In this document: positions 63,342-64,000 of the stretch, piece by piece
Layout of the letters: each line of letters opens with the position of its first letter
How positions within the stretch are numbered: position 1 is the first letter of the stretch
Source of the DNA: an uncultured Granulosicoccaceae bacterium
GTDB lineage: Bacteria; Pseudomonadota; Gammaproteobacteria; Granulosicoccales; Granulosicoccaceae
DNA length: 64,000 nt
Assembly: GCA_938028465.1 (NCBI GenBank)
Contig: CALJAA010000095.1
Location: forward strand, 1-64,000
Reading direction: 5' to 3'
Notes under the pieces: model-generated
The model's database searches: none
Told to the model about the DNA's origin: nothing
The model's input: only the letters and a program-made list of their open reading frames with translations
Translations under genes and position numbers: made by a program

Positions 63342-64000
63342 TTAGACTGCGCCATTAGGCGTCAGCAAAATTTTACCGTTGCGCCCCTCGCGGGCTGCAT
63401 GCTTTAACGCAGTGCCAATATCATTGAGCCCATAGGTGGCTTCAACCGGCGTGTTTAAAGTGCCGTCTACCACTAAGTTACTTAGATGCGCATACTGCGC
63501 TTCAATTTTATCGCGCGGCATGCTGCCTAGTAGTTTAGCTAACCAAAAGCCTGTTAAGGTTAAGCCACGAAATACAATTTGAGTGGGTGTCATCTGACAA
63601 GCTTCACCTGATAAAAAACCGTAATTAACAACCGTGCCATCATCTGATAAGCAATCCGCAATCTTAGTGGTGGCGCTGCCCGCTACGGCATCGATACCCA
63701 ACTTCACCGATGCATCCCCTGTGATGGCTTTGCAGCGTTGTACTAAATCAGGCCCATCCACTAACACCGCATCGGCACCCGCTGCGGTAAGGGGTGCGAT
63801 TAATTCTTCACGCCTAACTACATTGACGGTGCGCCAGCCATTAGCCTTTGCTAGTTGTATTAACGAATGCCCAACACCGGAGTTTGCCGCGTTTTGAACA
63901 ACCCAGTCACCCGGTTTTAAATCGCAATACTGCGTCAGCATTAGCCATGCCGTGGCAGGGTTTACTTTTAACATGGCCAGCTGCAAGGTATCGGCCTGTT
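63342..64000 (-). CDS. MDR-family reductase (enoyl-CoA/quinone reductase-like), 5' end off the window
   Basis: Only the C-terminal part is present; the reading frame runs past the window edge (codons before the annotated start continue ADTLQLAM). MECR/crotonyl-type features: MLKVNPATAWLMLTQY, cofactor loop NAANSGVGHSLIQLAK, GIDAVAGSATTKIADCL and NGKILLTP at the end. Lacks zinc-ligand cysteines in the part seen. Product probably an NADPH-dependent enoyl reductase or quinone reductase. Confidence 0.85.
   Translation of the reverse strand, partial: QADTLQLAMLKVNPATAWLMLTQYCDLKPGDWVVQNAANSGVGHSLIQLAKANGWRTVNVVRREELIAPLTAAGADAVLVDGPDLVQRCKAITGDASVKLGIDAVAGSATTKIADCLSDDGTVVNYGFLSGEACQMTPTQIVFRGLTLTGFWLAKLLGSMPRDKIEAQYAHLSNLVVDGTLNTPVEATYGLNDIGTALKHAAREGRNGKILLTPNGAV

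Noticed and set aside
1-64000. tRNA, rRNA or prophage genes
   Set aside because: No cloverleaf, rRNA motif, integrase or phage structural gene was noticed; this was by eye and a tRNAscan-type run would be decisive.

Overview
The window reads as a chromosomal segment of a free-living, probably marine gammaproteobacterium. The basis is the gene set: a DbpA helicase, a RluA-type pseudouridine synthase, a RIO kinase, GltIJKL and PhnCDE uptake systems, a methanethiol oxidase, several two-component systems, and a family of dispersed 'tcatccccgcg' palindromes. Genus cannot be fixed from the sequence alone. I see no rRNA, tRNA, prophage, insertion sequence or CRISPR array.

Layout. 0-3.1 kb: acidic amino acid ABC transporter (gltIJKL type). 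3.2-16.2 kb: mostly housekeeping or single genes (DMT exporter, QseBC-like two-component pair, cupin, YegD-like Hsp70, dbpA, DUF1127 protein, LysR regulator, histidine phosphatase, hydrolase, NTF2-flavin monooxygenase fusion, GST). 16.5-22.4 kb: OxyR, a CHRD/CHRD/Spondin_N lipoprotein, a methanethiol oxidase-ferredoxin-CoA-binding operon and a LysE exporter. 22.4-34.3 kb: a compact redox and sulfur island with two cysteine synthase-glutaredoxin fusions, an alpha/beta hydrolase, OsmC, a flavin monooxygenase, a cytosolic PAS hybrid kinase with its OmpR-type regulator, a truncated hemoglobin, a divergent class III cyclase-like protein and two small proteins. 34.4-47.3 kb: a ten-gene polyol uptake and catabolism operon with a divergent SorC regulator and class II aldolase. 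47.5-54.7 kb: PhoX/DUF839 protein, DauA-like amino acid dehydrogenase, a PhnD-PhnC-PhnE-PhnE transporter and a glycosyltransferase. 54.8-64 kb: RIO kinase, RluA-like enzyme, a pseudo-caspase with a lipoprotein, FKBP, a spermidine synthase-like protein, a YHS protein, a second envelope-type two-component pair and a truncated quinone or enoyl reductase gene.

The main discovery is in the 22.4-34.3 kb island. Five transcription starts there (two divergent between 24.05 and 24.33 kb, then before the osmC homologue, before the second cysK-grx fusion and before a 61-codon ORF) carry the same composite element: GTAAC-N4-GAAAC, 28 nt, GAAAC (GTAAC once), 8 nt, CCGAYACT. The spacing is exact in four and one base longer in the fifth. 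The regulatory pair inside the island also has three GAAAC boxes upstream, two of them 11 bp apart. This looks like one regulon, probably run by the hybrid kinase and OmpR-type regulator, joining heme or PAS sensing to thiol chemistry. Its neighbour methanethiol oxidase is known to release H2S, H2O2 and formaldehyde, and OxyR plus the CysK-glutaredoxin enzymes could handle two of these products. That functional link is inference.

Other notable points: three unrelated transporter operons each have a strong stem-loop directly after the substrate-binding-protein gene; a caspase-fold protein has lost both catalytic residues; and one copy of the dispersed palindrome has grown an 18-bp tandem array.
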